Below the pieces are notes generated by a model, which saw only the letters and a program-made list of their open reading frames with translations, searched no databases and had not been told where the DNA came from. 64,000 nt of DNA from CAVSWT01 sp963782985 (lineage in GTDB: Bacteria; Bacteroidota; Ignavibacteria; Ignavibacteriales; Ignavibacteriaceae). Below, piece after piece: positions 63,833-64,000 of this stretch (within the stretch, counting starts at the first letter, position 1; every line of letters begins with the position of its first letter). The DNA lies in contig CAWALU010000012.1 in the NCBI GenBank assembly GCA_963782985.1, positions 310,001 to 374,000 of the forward strand, read 5' to 3'. The position numbers and the translations under genes were made by a program.

Positions 63833-64000
63833 AGTAATTCCTTTTTAGCTTTTAATTTTAAAACAAATGTTCAATTTGTAATATTTAGATGATTTAATAA
63901 TAAAGAAGAAAAAGATCAAAAGTGAAAATTCAAAATAAGTTAGTTCAAGCTTAAGTTTATTTTAAGATCAAGCATTTTACTAAAGTTATTTAATTCTCAA

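Noticed and set aside
1..64000. CRISPR arrays, insertion sequences, prophage, tRNA or rRNA genes
   Set aside because: No regularly spaced repeats, transposase or phage proteins, or tRNA/rRNA sequence features were found on either strand.

Overview
The window comes from an AT-rich bacterium of the Bacteroidota/Chlorobiota/Ignavibacteriota group, most likely an Ignavibacteria-type chemoheterotroph. The evidence is a C-terminal T9SS sorting domain of the 'NYPNPFNPTT' kind, A/T-rich codon use, several outer-membrane barrel proteins, an aerobic-style monocyclic carotenoid cluster, and a flagellar sigma-28 promoter in front of chemotaxis genes. No bacteriochlorophyll, phage, IS, CRISPR or tRNA/rRNA genes were found. 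Nearly the whole window is ordinary, densely packed operons.

Layout. 1-0.55 kb: broken HigB toxin with intact HigA antitoxin. 0.7-4.5 kb: etfB-etfA-acyl-CoA dehydrogenase operon. 4.6-7.6 kb: DEAD-box RNA helicase and a lipoprotein. 7.8-10.5 kb: cheW and a chemoreceptor behind a perfect sigma-28 promoter. 10.8-12.9 kb: cytochrome c and two small barrel-like proteins. 13.1-24.2 kb: a long minus-strand operon running from a metalloprotease/propeller/barrel fusion through a BamB-like lipoprotein, PEGA protein, prmC, dtd, an alkaline-phosphatase-superfamily protein, comEC, purK and purE. 24.3-29.5 kb: fni, polyprenyl diphosphate synthase, ptsH, ptsI and phosphoglucose/phosphomannose isomerase. 29.6-33 kb: fused PabB-PabC and an MFS sugar transporter.

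33.1-45.9 kb is the most coherent system: a light-response and carotenoid locus. A CarH/LitR-type MerR-B12 photoreceptor-regulator and folE run rightward. Leftward from the same divergent promoter run fasciclin, a DUF4397/T9SS protein, crtI, crtB, an unknown, crtYcd, crtD, an acyltransferase, a glycosyltransferase, cruF, crtZ and an SRPBCC protein. The leftward promoter is a near-consensus TTGACA-N17-TATATT immediately followed by three 11-bp tandem repeats, a plausible CarH operator. The enzymes together predict an acylated glycoside of a monocyclic myxol/saproxanthin-like xanthophyll. Its precursors would come from fni and the polyprenyl synthase at 27-29 kb.

45.9-64 kb: GH13 amylase with an MFS transporter, smpB, tyrS, pyruvoyl arginine decarboxylase, TerC, sodium:solute symporter, thiN, dsbD, glutamine-dependent nadE, PspC and LiaF-like envelope-stress proteins, an MGMT-like protein, GDPD, and prfB with its programmed +1 frameshift.

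Two cross-cutting features matter to the reader. First, at least eight genes (higB, mcp, purK, a phosphatase-like gene, comEC, fni, carH, nadE) are interrupted by single-base indels, together about twelve. Since nadE is normally essential, many are probably assembly errors; joined coordinates are given here. Second, several intergenic regions carry perfect REP-like palindromes, some in inverted pairs with compensatory base changes.
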